Shown one piece after another: positions 53,306-59,856 of a DNA stretch of 64,000 bases. This stretch comes from a virus, in the IMG/VR virus record IMGVR_UViG_3300027743_000001, positions 1 to 64,000 of that record; one strand, given 5' to 3'. Every line of letters starts with the position of its first letter. Positions within the stretch are counted from its first letter, which is position 1. The notes under the pieces were generated by a model. That model saw nothing but the letters and a program-made list of their open reading frames with translations, was not told where the DNA came from and made no database searches. The translations under genes and the position numbers were made by a program.

Positions 53306-53332
53306 GAGCCGGGCTTAGGCCCGGCTCTTTTT
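53306..53332 (+). terminator. terminator of microprotein B
   Basis: GAGCCGGGC, loop TTAG, GCCCGGCTC, TTTTT. The stem repeats the one at 53118 base for base; only the loop differs. Confidence 0.87.
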
Positions 53333-53342
53333 GTGGAGTTCT

Positions 53343-53362
53343 GGTTGACAGACCCTTATACT
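53343..53362 (+). promoter_or_regulatory. GGTTGAC promoter, leaderless start
   Basis: GGTTGACA followed by TATACT (53357-53362), and ATG six bases later (53369). The motif is 7 bases from the -10 here and no separate -35 is visible, so it is a shortened form of the family. Confidence 0.55.
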
Positions 53363-53368
53363 CCTCAG

Positions 53369-53725
53369 ATGGTCATACTCCACACCAACATCCGCGTGGG
53401 TGACAGGATCCAGGTGCGCGGCCCGAGAGACTGGGAAATCGTCAAGGTCGCTTGGATCTCAGACAACGGGCTGACGTTGTGTGACAACCAGGGGAGATAC
53501 CACAACACCCTTCAGGTCGCCCTGGTGACCACCGGATTCACTCGCCAGTTGGCCATGATGCACTTCATCGACGGCTCGAAGCTGGCCATCCTGATCCACT
53601 CGCTCGGAGTCCAGGAAACCCCTGCCGGCGGCTATGAGCTGGTCTACTGGACCCCGGACGGGCATGAGGAGCAGCGCGTGCCGCGCGACGTCGTACGCTC
53701 GATCACATTCGGGGACACACCATGA
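53369..53725 (+). CDS. hypothetical protein with SH3-like N-terminus
   Basis: 118 residues from ATG 53369. NIRVGDRIQVRGPRDWEIVK and WISDNGLTLCDNQGRYHNTL suggest a small barrel; the C-terminal half contains GYELVYWTPDGHEEQRVPRD. Leaderless. Overlaps the next gene by four bases. Unknown function. Confidence 0.63.
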   Translation: MVILHTNIRVGDRIQVRGPRDWEIVKVAWISDNGLTLCDNQGRYHNTLQVALVTTGFTRQLAMMHFIDGSKLAILIHSLGVQETPAGGYELVYWTPDGHEEQRVPRDVVRSITFGDTP

Positions 53726-53928
53726 TCTCTGATCCTTTTCAGCAGGGCTACAAAGATGCGATCTACGCGGACCAGGATTGCCTGCAGCACGGATGCGACC
53801 CGGACGTGATGATCTATCTTCCGGTGGACCCCGACATGTCAACCACGGACTTCGCTGACTACTCGCAGGGAGCTTACGCCGCGATCGGCTGGGAGCGCGT
53901 CGTGGTGATGGACAGGGACCTGGTATGA
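53722..53928 (+). CDS. small acidic hypothetical protein
   Basis: 68 residues. QGYKDAIYADQDCLQHGCDP and SQGAYAAIGWERVVVMDRDL; two Cys near the middle. Acidic. Embedded in a tightly coupled operon. Unknown function. Confidence 0.6.
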   Translation: MISDPFQQGYKDAIYADQDCLQHGCDPDVMIYLPVDPDMSTTDFADYSQGAYAAIGWERVVVMDRDLV

Positions 53929-54224
53929 GTGAGGACACCCCGACCGCCGTTGGTGGCTACTGGGAAGACTGGAGTTCCCCCACCGAAGGGAAGTGGGTCT
54001 ACACCACGGAGCCGTTCGAAGAGATCGCTGTGATCGAGCTTGGCGGTCCCGGTGGGCGTTGGCGGATCATCATGGAGGACTACAACGATGCTCTCCCCGA
54101 TGCCATCCCTCCCATGTCAACCGCTGACCTGAAGCGCTTCGCCGAGGGTCTCCACTCGCTGGGGTACTACGGCAACATCCAGTGGTCGCGCGACCAGCGC
54201 GAGTCCGGCGCCGGCTACATCTGA
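53925..54224 (+). CDS. hypothetical protein
   Basis: 99 residues. EDWSSPTEGKWVYTTEPFEE, then GGPGGRWRIIMEDYNDALPD, then a STADLKRFAEGLHSLGYYGN segment. Stop overlaps the next start. Unknown function. Confidence 0.6.
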   Translation: MSEDTPTAVGGYWEDWSSPTEGKWVYTTEPFEEIAVIELGGPGGRWRIIMEDYNDALPDAIPPMSTADLKRFAEGLHSLGYYGNIQWSRDQRESGAGYI

Positions 54225-54325
54225 TGCGCTCCCCCTGGCTCTGGCTGTGGGTTTACCTGATCTTCGTGCTCGTGGTTGTGATCTCCTCTGCTCTTGAGCG
54301 CCTGCCGTTCCAGTTGTTCCGGTGA
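54224..54325 (+). CDS. 33-residue membrane protein
   Basis: MRSPWLWLWVYLIFVLVVVI followed by SSALERLPFQLFR: a single Trp-rich transmembrane helix with a basic end. The start overlaps the previous stop (TGATG). Hand-identified. Confidence 0.55.
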   Translation: MRSPWLWLWVYLIFVLVVVISSALERLPFQLFR

Positions 54326-54341
54326 CCAAATACACAAACCG

Positions 54342-54371
54342 TTGCCACTCGTTGACATAGGTTGCTAGTGT
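54342..54371 (+). promoter_or_regulatory. promoter with tandem motif, leaderless start
   Basis: TTGCCA, 18-base spacer with CGTTGAC (54350-54356), TAGTGT, then 7 bases to ATG 54379. The second motif is 9 bases from the -10. Confidence 0.6.
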
Positions 54372-54378
54372 TCTACCT

Positions 54379-54909
54379 ATGAAACTACGAAACCTTCTCA
54401 TGACCCTGCCCCTGATCGTCGGCGCCGGACTGGTGGTTGACAGCGCGCCAGCGGCGGCAGCTGCCAAGCCCCGTGTCGTCTGGGTGTACGTGCAAAACAA
54501 GAACACGGTCACCAAATACTGGCCGATCCACCGCGCTCTCAAGTTCGTGGACCAGTACACAGGAACTCAGTTCAAGTACGGGAAGTGCCCGGCCAGCGGC
54601 AAGTACAAGTGCATCACGATCAAGGAAGACTGGAAGCTGCCCCCGCTCTATGCCGGCATGGCCAACTTCATAGGACCCTACGTCCAGCTCCCCAACGGAG
54701 AAACCGACTGGAGCACCGTCATCCAGCTCCAGCCTCGCGAGCGTGGCCGCTCCTGGTGGATACGTTACGACACCGTGATCCACGAGCTGGGGCACGCGAT
54801 GGGGATCTACACCCACAACGCAGACTCCTCCCGGACCATGTACTGGATGGTCCGAGACAACAAACCGTCGTTCAGCCCGTCCGAAAAGAGAATCCTGCGC
54901 AGGCACTGA
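54379..54909 (+). CDS. secreted metzincin-like metalloprotease
   Basis: 176 residues. A clear Sec signal peptide (residues 1-27, LPLIVGAGLVVDSAPAAAA) with an AAA cleavage region. Catalytic helix HELGHAMGIYTH (135-146): His135, Glu136, His139 and a third His at 146, again one residue later than in HExxHxxGxxH. Met-turn RTMYW (Met154). A Cys pair (70 and 78) and the end SEKRILRRH parallel those of the gene at 6790 (EVEILERH). Secreted and leaderless, followed by its own terminator. Confidence 0.83.
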   Translation: MKLRNLLMTLPLIVGAGLVVDSAPAAAAAKPRVVWVYVQNKNTVTKYWPIHRALKFVDQYTGTQFKYGKCPASGKYKCITIKEDWKLPPLYAGMANFIGPYVQLPNGETDWSTVIQLQPRERGRSWWIRYDTVIHELGHAMGIYTHNADSSRTMYWMVRDNKPSFSPSEKRILRRH

Positions 54910-54922
54910 GCGGTTGACACAG

Positions 54923-54951
54923 GAAACCCCCCGGCACACCCGGGGGGTTTC
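54923..54951. terminator. bidirectional terminator
   Basis: GAAACCCCCCGG, loop CACAC, CCGGGGGGTTTC, with A- and T-rich ends. Serves the metalloprotease (plus) and the convergent gene ending at 54961 (minus). Confidence 0.85.
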
Positions 54952-54960
54952 TTCGTGCAC

Positions 54961-55293
54961 TTACGGGTAGGTCGGCTCAGTCGGCTGAACCGGCATCGGC
55001 TCGGTCGGCTGCGGCTGCTCCGGCTGCTGCGGCTGAGGAATCTCTTCCTTAACCTCCGTCACGAAAAGCTCGTACGCCTCTTTCAGCGCGTCGAACCTCG
55101 CTTTGGCAACCTTCTTGGCCGTGTTCTTGGCGTCGGTCTTGTCCTCGGCATACGCCTCCTTGGCAGCCTCGAACTTAGCCTCCGCCGCTTTCTTCAGCTC
55201 CATGAGCTGAGCGATGGCACCCGCCGTGGGCGCCGGCTCCGGGGTGTCCCCGTTCTCATAGTCGCTGTGTGCATGCGTAGCGTCGTTACACAT
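54961..55293 (-). CDS. coiled-coil protein with Pro/Gln-rich tail
   Basis: 110 residues from ATG 55293 with GGGGGTGAAG upstream. Residues 28-80 are a continuous Ala/Lys/Glu helix (ELKKAAEAKFEAAKEAYAED and so on), the rest is PQPQQPEQPQPTEPMPVQPT. It may be a rod-like structural or scaffold protein. A TACACT on the minus strand upstream may be its -10. Function unknown. Confidence 0.65.
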   Translation of the reverse strand: MCNDATHAHSDYENGDTPEPAPTAGAIAQLMELKKAAEAKFEAAKEAYAEDKTDAKNTAKKVAKARFDALKEAYELFVTEVKEEIPQPQQPEQPQPTEPMPVQPTEPTYP

Positions 55294-55346
55294 TGATCTT
55301 CACCCCCTCTCAGATCACCCCTATAGTGTACGTCACACCCCCTGTG

Positions 55347-55375
55347 TTGACAGGCGTTGACCCACGAGCTACAGT
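55347..55375 (+). promoter_or_regulatory. promoter with tandem TTGAC operator
   Basis: TTGACA, 17-base spacer with CGTTGAC (55355-55361), TACAGT. Same geometry as 5783 and 59098. Drives the gene at 55406. Confidence 0.75.
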
Positions 55376-55405
55376 AGGGATGTACCCACTACTGAGGAGC
55401 CGAAA

Positions 55406-55597
55406 ATGATCCGCTGCGCACACTGCAAGGGCCGTCACCAGTACGTTGCCGACGTCCGCTACTGCGCTGACATGGCCGCCCACTGGGCCGAGGTTCAGGC
55501 GCAGGAAGAGGCCGACGCCGAGGCTCGGCAGGAGCGCTGGATCGAAGAGGCGGAGTACCGGCTGGCCTACGCCGAGAATGACCGTGAGGTCTGGTAG
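55406..55597 (+). CDS. small protein with CxxC start
   Basis: 63 residues. MIRCAHCKGRHQYVADVRYC gives a C-x2-C and later C for a zinc site, then a charged helix (EADAEARQERWIEEAEYRL). A GAGGAG site precedes it. Unknown function. Confidence 0.63.
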   Translation: MIRCAHCKGRHQYVADVRYCADMAAHWAEVQAQEEADAEARQERWIEEAEYRLAYAENDREVW

Positions 55598-55602
55598 CCC
55601 CC

Positions 55603-55623
55603 CGTTGACATCCGAGATATAGT
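55603..55623 (+). promoter_or_regulatory. CGTTGAC-type promoter without a -35
   Basis: CGTTGAC, 8 bases, TATAGT (55618-55623). At the expected -35 place is TAGCCC, so this member keeps the motif and -10 only. It drives the gene at 55653 (AAGGAG site). Confidence 0.55.
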
Positions 55624-55652
55624 CTAGCTATCACCACCACAAGGAGTCGATC

Positions 55653-55859
55653 ATGCAGAACCTCGCTCACGTTTTCATCGAGAAGCCCCAGTCCGAGATC
55701 GTGTCAACCATGGTCGCGCTGGCCAACCAGGCCCACGAGACATGGCACCGGGCCAGCCAGGAGGGCGCGGCGCCGTCCTACATCATCGCGCTGCACGCGC
55801 GCTATCAGGCATTTCAGATAGCAGCTGAGGTCGCTCAGGGGCTGGAGTCCCGCGCATGA
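55653..55859 (+). CDS. small helical protein, paralog of 56041
   Basis: 68 residues. MVALANQAHETWHRASQEGA and SYIIALHARYQAFQIAAEVA align with LEHLARQAEAVWEEAVNQEG and ILAAMRVRAHETRQAALIAA in the gene at 56041. All-helical, soluble. Unknown function. Confidence 0.65.
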   Translation: MQNLAHVFIEKPQSEIVSTMVALANQAHETWHRASQEGAAPSYIIALHARYQAFQIAAEVAQGLESRA

Positions 55860-56044
55860 AGAACGACTGCAAGTCCGAACTACCTGCGCCGTTCTACGGG
55901 GTCCAGATCCATCACCAGTGCTCGGCCGGAGCAACCGGCCACACGGGCAATCACTACTGCGGGTGCTCGTACGAGTGGAACACCGAACTGATCATCTTGC
56001 ACGCGCCCGACCAGGCGACTGCCAAACCGAGGACATCGATATGA
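55856..56044 (+). CDS. small Cys/His-rich protein
   Basis: 62 residues. CSAGATGHTGNHYCGCSYEW holds Cys and His residues suited to zinc. Wedged between two paralogs with four-base overlaps on both sides. Unknown function. Confidence 0.6.
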   Translation: MKNDCKSELPAPFYGVQIHHQCSAGATGHTGNHYCGCSYEWNTELIILHAPDQATAKPRTSI

Positions 56045-56298
56045 TGCAAGACCCCGTCCACCTGTGGAATCGCCTCTCGCAGGAAGACATCGCGTGTCAA
56101 CTGGAGCACCTCGCCCGGCAGGCTGAGGCTGTCTGGGAGGAGGCTGTCAACCAGGAAGGCATGGCTCCCACCATCCTCGCTGCAATGCGGGTACGTGCGC
56201 ACGAGACCAGGCAGGCTGCGCTGATCGCTGCCGGCCGGAACAACATCATGTTGGACGTGATCCAGAGGACGGTGACCCGGGAGTGGGAAAAGGCATGA
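56041..56298 (+). CDS. small helical protein, paralog of 55653
   Basis: 85 residues from ATG 56041. Shares with 55653 the two-helix core described there and has a longer N-terminus (MMQDPVHLWNRLSQEDIACQ). It overlaps the PilX-like gene by four bases, so it is translationally coupled to the pilus gene. Confidence 0.65.
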   Translation: MMQDPVHLWNRLSQEDIACQLEHLARQAEAVWEEAVNQEGMAPTILAAMRVRAHETRQAALIAAGRNNIMLDVIQRTVTREWEKA

Positions 56299-57743
56299 GG
56301 CGCCGGCTGGCTGACGATAGTGGCGCTTCTCTCATTATGGCGCTGATCTTCATCGTGGTCGTGGCCGTGGTGATGGGCGCTGTGCTTACCCTCACAGACG
56401 CGAACCTGCGCAACACCACAGCTCTGAGGGACCGAGCCGGCAAGGACTACGGCGCTGATGGCGCTGCCAAGATCGCGATCAAGCAGCTGGAGAATGACCA
56501 CTACCTTGGAGGCGACTGCCCCGCGCTGAACGTCCAGGCTGGCTACGCGGTCCAGTGTGTGGCCGATGAGGGCAACTCCACCGTGGGGGACATCAACTCT
56601 GTCAACCGGCAGGCAACCGCGCTGCTCGCAATGGCTCCGGCCGGACAGGGCCTCTACTTCAACATTCAGGGCAACCCAGCTACACAGTCGATCAAGGTCA
56701 AGGGTGGGCTGTTCTCGCACTCTGACTTCGTGGTTGATCACGGCTGGCTGGATTCTCTCGGCCCGGTGACCGCGCGGGGTGACTGCCTGCTGCTGAACGA
56801 CACGGCCAGGCTCACGTCTTCTAAGCAGGACTGCAAGATCATGACGGCTGTCAACCGGCTGGGCAAGGATCCGAACTATTCCGTTCCGGCCGTGACCGGG
56901 GATGCCACTGTGCAGCCATGCACCAAGACCAAGAAGACCCCCTACGTGGTGACGCCCGGCATTCTCGACGCTGCCGACATGATCGTGCTGAACAAGCTGA
57001 CCTCAAACCACGACGACTGCAAGGATGTGGTGATCTGGCTCAAACCAGGTGATTACCAGTTCAACGCGGTGTGGGAGATCAAGTCTGGCAAGGTGATTGG
57101 TGGAGGCAGCGGCGCGCCGCCGGACACTGTGGACCCCGAGAAGCAGGGATACTGCCCCGCTCCCATCCCGCTGGAGGGCCAGGAAGATACGTGGACCCCG
57201 CCGGCTGCCGACCTCGGAGTGACGATCACGTTCGGCCCATCCGCGCAGCTGTCAATGGTGCCTACGCCGACCAAGGTCACTCCCTCCATGGAGCTGTGCG
57301 GCGACTACGAGAAGAACAAGCCGCCGATCGTGTTCTATGGCAGGGCCGCTGCGCCAGATACTCTGGCCATCAAGACAGACGCTAACGCCGACTTCCGGCT
57401 GTACGTCCAGGGAACCACGTACCTGCCAACATCTGTGATTGACCTTCACCTTAAGAAGGACGTGCTTCCGTTCTTCCGCTCTGGCATCACGTCCTACCGG
57501 TTCCGTGTAGACGGGGTTGGCAACGCCAGCTCGGTCACGCCGCTGGTGGAGACTCCGGACGCTGAGGGCACCAGCAACTCCGGCATGGTGTGGCTGGAGG
57601 TCCGTAGCACGGATGACAACACCGTTCGGCTGCGGGCCAAGGTGTACTTCTACATGGCCAAGCAGACCGAGGATGAGCCGCCGGTTCCGATTGACCCGCC
57701 CCAGTACGCCAGCAAGGTTGTCAGCTGGGCCACGCAACGATAG
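56295..57743 (+). CDS. PilX/GspK-like minor pilin protein
   Basis: 482 residues from ATG 56295. The N-terminus is prepilin-like: a short basic leader ending in Gly10, then ASLIMALIFIVVVAVVMGAV as the transmembrane stalk. Position +5 of the mature form is Met instead of the usual Glu, as in GspK/PilX tip subunits. A long ectodomain follows, with DCLLLNDTARLTSSKQDC and five more Cys, GGGSGAPPDTVDPEKQGYCP and a beta-rich C-terminal half (FRLYVQGTTYLPTSVIDLHL). Together with the pilin at 57954 it could form a tip-shaft pair. Terminated by a strong hairpin. Confidence 0.72.
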   Translation: MRRRLADDSGASLIMALIFIVVVAVVMGAVLTLTDANLRNTTALRDRAGKDYGADGAAKIAIKQLENDHYLGGDCPALNVQAGYAVQCVADEGNSTVGDINSVNRQATALLAMAPAGQGLYFNIQGNPATQSIKVKGGLFSHSDFVVDHGWLDSLGPVTARGDCLLLNDTARLTSSKQDCKIMTAVNRLGKDPNYSVPAVTGDATVQPCTKTKKTPYVVTPGILDAADMIVLNKLTSNHDDCKDVVIWLKPGDYQFNAVWEIKSGKVIGGGSGAPPDTVDPEKQGYCPAPIPLEGQEDTWTPPAADLGVTITFGPSAQLSMVPTPTKVTPSMELCGDYEKNKPPIVFYGRAAAPDTLAIKTDANADFRLYVQGTTYLPTSVIDLHLKKDVLPFFRSGITSYRFRVDGVGNASSVTPLVETPDAEGTSNSGMVWLEVRSTDDNTVRLRAKVYFYMAKQTEDEPPVPIDPPQYASKVVSWATQR

Positions 57744-57752
57744 GCACACAGC

Positions 57753-57791
57753 AAGAAGCCCCCGGGTATTACTTCCCCGGGGGCTTCTTTG
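57753..57791. terminator. terminator after PilX-like gene
   Basis: AAGAAGCCCCCGGG and CCCGGGGGCTTCTTT around an 8-base loop, with A-rich left and T-rich right flanks, so it can work in both directions. Confidence 0.85.
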
Positions 57792-57870
57792 GTGTTTGCT
57801 CAACTTCACCACGCTGGGAGGATCCATGCCACCTCCTGCTCCCATCACTGTAGCTTGCCAGGTATCTAGT

Positions 57871-57898
57871 TTGCAAGTGTTGACATCCTGCGTACTAC
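57871..57898 (+). promoter_or_regulatory. pilin promoter with GTTGAC motif
   Basis: TTGCAA, 16-base spacer with GTGTTGAC (57877-57884), TACTAC; the motif is 8 bases before the -10, as in the other members. A second reading is TTGACA (57880) with TAGGTT (57903). The pilin start is about 55 bases downstream. Confidence 0.55.
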
Positions 57899-57953
57899 CG
57901 GCTAGGTTGGTCCTACACGCGGTGCTTGACCGCCTCACACCACTGGAGTATTC

Positions 57954-58301
57954 ATGCGTACCCGTCTCATGAAGCGCTACGCCGACCTTCGCAAGAAGGA
58001 AGACGGCTTCACCCTGATCGAGCTGCTGATCGTGATCGTCATCCTCGGCGTGCTGGCCGGCGTCGTCGTCTTCGCCGTCTCCGGCATCAACAACAAGGGC
58101 GAGGTCGCAGCCTGCAAGGCCGAGGCTAAGACCATTGAGGTTGCCTCCGAGGCTTACTATGCGCAGAAGGGCACCTACGCCGCTGCCGTCTTTGGCGCTG
58201 CCCCCATCAACAGCCTTGAGGCTGCCGGCCTGCTTCACGCCGACACGCTAGACCCCAAGATCACGTACACCGCTGGAGTCGTGACCAACACCTGCGGATA
58301 A
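57954..58301 (+). CDS. type IV pilin (prepilin)
   Basis: 115 residues. The class III signal is complete: basic leader ending KKEDG (Gly18), cleavage before Phe19, mature start FTLIELLIVIVILGVLAGVV with the essential Glu at +5 (residue 23). The rest is a small pilin head: FAVSGINNKGEVAACKAEAK, EAYYAQKGTYAAAVFGA, and a C-terminal TAGVVTNTCG, giving a Cys pair. Sequence and length are those of actinobacterial pilins. It needs host prepilin peptidase and pilus machinery, none of which is in the window. Own promoter and terminator. Confidence 0.92.
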   Translation: MRTRLMKRYADLRKKEDGFTLIELLIVIVILGVLAGVVVFAVSGINNKGEVAACKAEAKTIEVASEAYYAQKGTYAAAVFGAAPINSLEAAGLLHADTLDPKITYTAGVVTNTCG

Positions 58302-58311
58302 GCAACAAGCA

Positions 58312-58346
58312 AAGGGCCGGACACCCGGGTGGGGTGTCCGGCCCTT
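58312..58346. terminator. bidirectional terminator after pilin
   Basis: AAGGGCCGGACACCC and GGTGTCCGGCCCTT around a short loop: a 14-bp stem. It separates pilin (plus) from the convergent lipoprotein gene at 58356 (minus). Confidence 0.87.
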
Positions 58347-58355
58347 CTGTGTTGC

Positions 58356-59030
58356 CTAGAACTTGTCCCGGAACTTCAGGATGATGCCATTGCTCAGGGT
58401 GTCTGCCAGGTGAGCGATGTGATTCTGCGAAGCGTCGTAAGCCGTGAGGCTGTCCCCGAACCGCTTCTGCAGCTCGAACGTGATCTCAGAAATCAGCTGG
58501 CTGAGGTGGATCTGCATCGCGTCCCGCATGGCCTGTTGTGGCCAGTGCACCGGGTCCGCGTTGCTCAGGAAGTCCGCGATCTGGTTTCCGTTGATCCGCC
58601 ACGCGGTAACGGCTGCCGAGAGCGCTCCCTGGTTGTTGGCCTTGGCTGCTGTCAGCACAGCTACCGCTCCCGCGATGTGCGCCTTCAGGAGCCCTGTCAA
58701 CCGGGCTCCGTTCGTCTCCCCGTAGTAGGGGTTGATCGAACCGCCGATGTCCTCCTGGTTGCGCAGGAGCCGAGACGCCGTAGCGTTGAACCGCTCGTTC
58801 GGCTGAGGCTCAGCGATGAACTCCACAATGGCCAGTCGCGTGTACGCGACGTGCTCGAACCACAGCTGCCGCATCTTGTCGTGGAACACTCCCTCGGCCA
58901 GCGTCGCTGGAGGAGCCACTCGTGTGGGGGTTACAGCAACGGTGGGGGTCGGAGTCGGATTCGCTTTCGTGCAAGCGGCCATGGTCAGCGCGAGGCTAGC
59001 CACCACGAAAAGCGAGAGAATTTTTCTCAT
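58356..59030 (-). CDS. lipoprotein with helical-bundle domain
   Basis: 224 residues from ATG 59030. Signal MRKILSLFVVASLALTMAAC with lipobox at Cys20, a Thr/Pro linker (PTPTPTVAVTPTRV), then a domain I recognise from bacterial proteins of unknown function: LWFEHVAYTRLAIVEFIA, RLLRNQEDIGGSINPYYGE, LTGLLKAHIAGAVAVLTA, AYDASQNHIAHLADTLS. Repeated His/Glu pairs suggest a metal-binding four-helix bundle. Convergent with pilin. It is probably a host-derived surface cargo gene. Confidence 0.75.
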   Translation of the reverse strand: MRKILSLFVVASLALTMAACTKANPTPTPTVAVTPTRVAPPATLAEGVFHDKMRQLWFEHVAYTRLAIVEFIAEPQPNERFNATASRLLRNQEDIGGSINPYYGETNGARLTGLLKAHIAGAVAVLTAAKANNQGALSAAVTAWRINGNQIADFLSNADPVHWPQQAMRDAMQIHLSQLISEITFELQKRFGDSLTAYDASQNHIAHLADTLSNGIILKFRDKF

Positions 59031-59097
59031 TGTCTGCCCTTTCGTCCGGGTTGCTGGAGCGTAACACGTGGTCTGGGTCACAAAGAAGGCCCGTTTG

Positions 59098-59126
59098 TTG
59101 ACACCCGTTGACAGACGAGCTAGTGT
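59098..59126 (+). promoter_or_regulatory. promoter with tandem TTGAC operator
   Basis: TTGACA, 17-base spacer with CGTTGAC (59106-59112), TAGTGT. A TCTGGGTCACAA block 15-25 bases upstream (59072-59083) is also upstream of the 25855 promoter. The transcript would start near 59133 and carry a GAGCGG/CCGCTC hairpin (59136-59153). Confidence 0.75.
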
Positions 59127-59135
59127 TTGTCATGT

Positions 59136-59153
59136 GAGCGGGAAACACCGCTC
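59136..59153 (+). repeat. 5' leader hairpin, copy A
   Basis: GAGCGG, loop GAAACA, CCGCTC just before the AAGGAGG of the gene at 59184. First of four related leader hairpins before small genes in this region (others at 59509, 61051 and 61402). Confidence 0.55.
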
Positions 59154-59183
59154 CTCCCCTTCTCCCTTAAGGAGGTGGTCATC

Positions 59184-59435
59184 ATGACCGCCATCAACAC
59201 CCTCCCCACCACCAACCTCCACTACACCTACAAGACCGTGGGCCAGCTCATCCTGGTCAACGTCGGAGACCTCAACGTGGGGCACATCGCGTGCTACCCA
59301 GAGGGCTTCAAGCTCTACTTCGCCGGGCAGGACGAGCCGGCCGGTGGCGGCGAGCTGCTGCCGACCCTGGCGGCGTGCGAGCACGTGCTCGGCCAGGCTG
59401 CGCTGCTGGCTCTGAAGGCCAAGCTGGGGGCGTGA
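59184..59435 (+). CDS. small protein, GGGE-LPxLAA family (paralog of 61442)
   Basis: 83 residues from ATG 59184 behind a strong AAGGAGG. A core of KTVGQLILVNVGDLNVG, then a DEPAGGGELLPTLAACEHVL segment, is shared with the gene at 61442. Probably a small beta plus helix fold. Unknown function; high expression is suggested by the ribosome site and promoter. Confidence 0.66.
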   Translation: MTAINTLPTTNLHYTYKTVGQLILVNVGDLNVGHIACYPEGFKLYFAGQDEPAGGGELLPTLAACEHVLGQAALLALKAKLGA

Positions 59436-59493
59436 CCCCCACGGGGGCGGCGAAAGCCGCCCCAAGAATTCCTCAGACGCTCCGCTGCGGAGC

Positions 59494-59530
59494 CGATAGG
59501 TCAGTTGTGAGCGAGGGAAAAGCCCCGCTC
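59494..59530 (+). repeat. CGATAGG element and leader hairpin, copy B
   Basis: CGATAGG (59494-59500), then GAGCGAGGG ... CCCCGCTC (59509-59530), then AAAGGAGG before ATG 59553. Less similar than copies C and D but same order. The upstream GGGGGCGGCGAAAGCCGCCCC hairpin (about 59442-59464) may end the previous transcript. Confidence 0.55.
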
Positions 59531-59552
59531 CCCCAAACAAAGGAGGCCCATC

Positions 59553-59801
59553 ATGGCCAGCAAGACCATCATCTCCAGCAAGGCCAACTACGCGGCGCAG
59601 GACGCGGCTGCAGCTGCGGTTCCGGCCGGCTCGCTGGTCAAGTACAGCTACCCATTCGGCGGCAAGATCTTCTTCGCCACCGGCAAGGTGGTCAAGGCTG
59701 AGGGCAGCCAGCTGCACGTCGAGATCCTGTCTCACGATGAGTTCCCGGAGTACGTAGGGAAGACCATGTCCTGGTCCGTCTGCTGGTGCTCCAAGGTCTG
59801 A
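59553..59801 (+). CDS. small SH3-like protein
   Basis: 82 residues. Ala-rich helix (YAAQDAAAAAVPAGS) then beta-barrel-like GSLVKYSYPFGGKIFFATGK and EGSQLHVEILSHDEFP. One CWC near the end. Preceded by leader hairpin copy B. Unknown function. Confidence 0.63.
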   Translation: MASKTIISSKANYAAQDAAAAAVPAGSLVKYSYPFGGKIFFATGKVVKAEGSQLHVEILSHDEFPEYVGKTMSWSVCWCSKV

Positions 59802-59856
59802 GCCCCCACGGGGGAGCCGCCAGGCTCCCCCTCCACCCCTCCCGAGAGGAACCGCT

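Noticed and set aside
59055-59083. Minus-strand promoter for the lipoprotein at TTGTGA (59078-59083)
   Set aside because: The only -10-like hexamer is 14 bases away, too close for a normal spacing.
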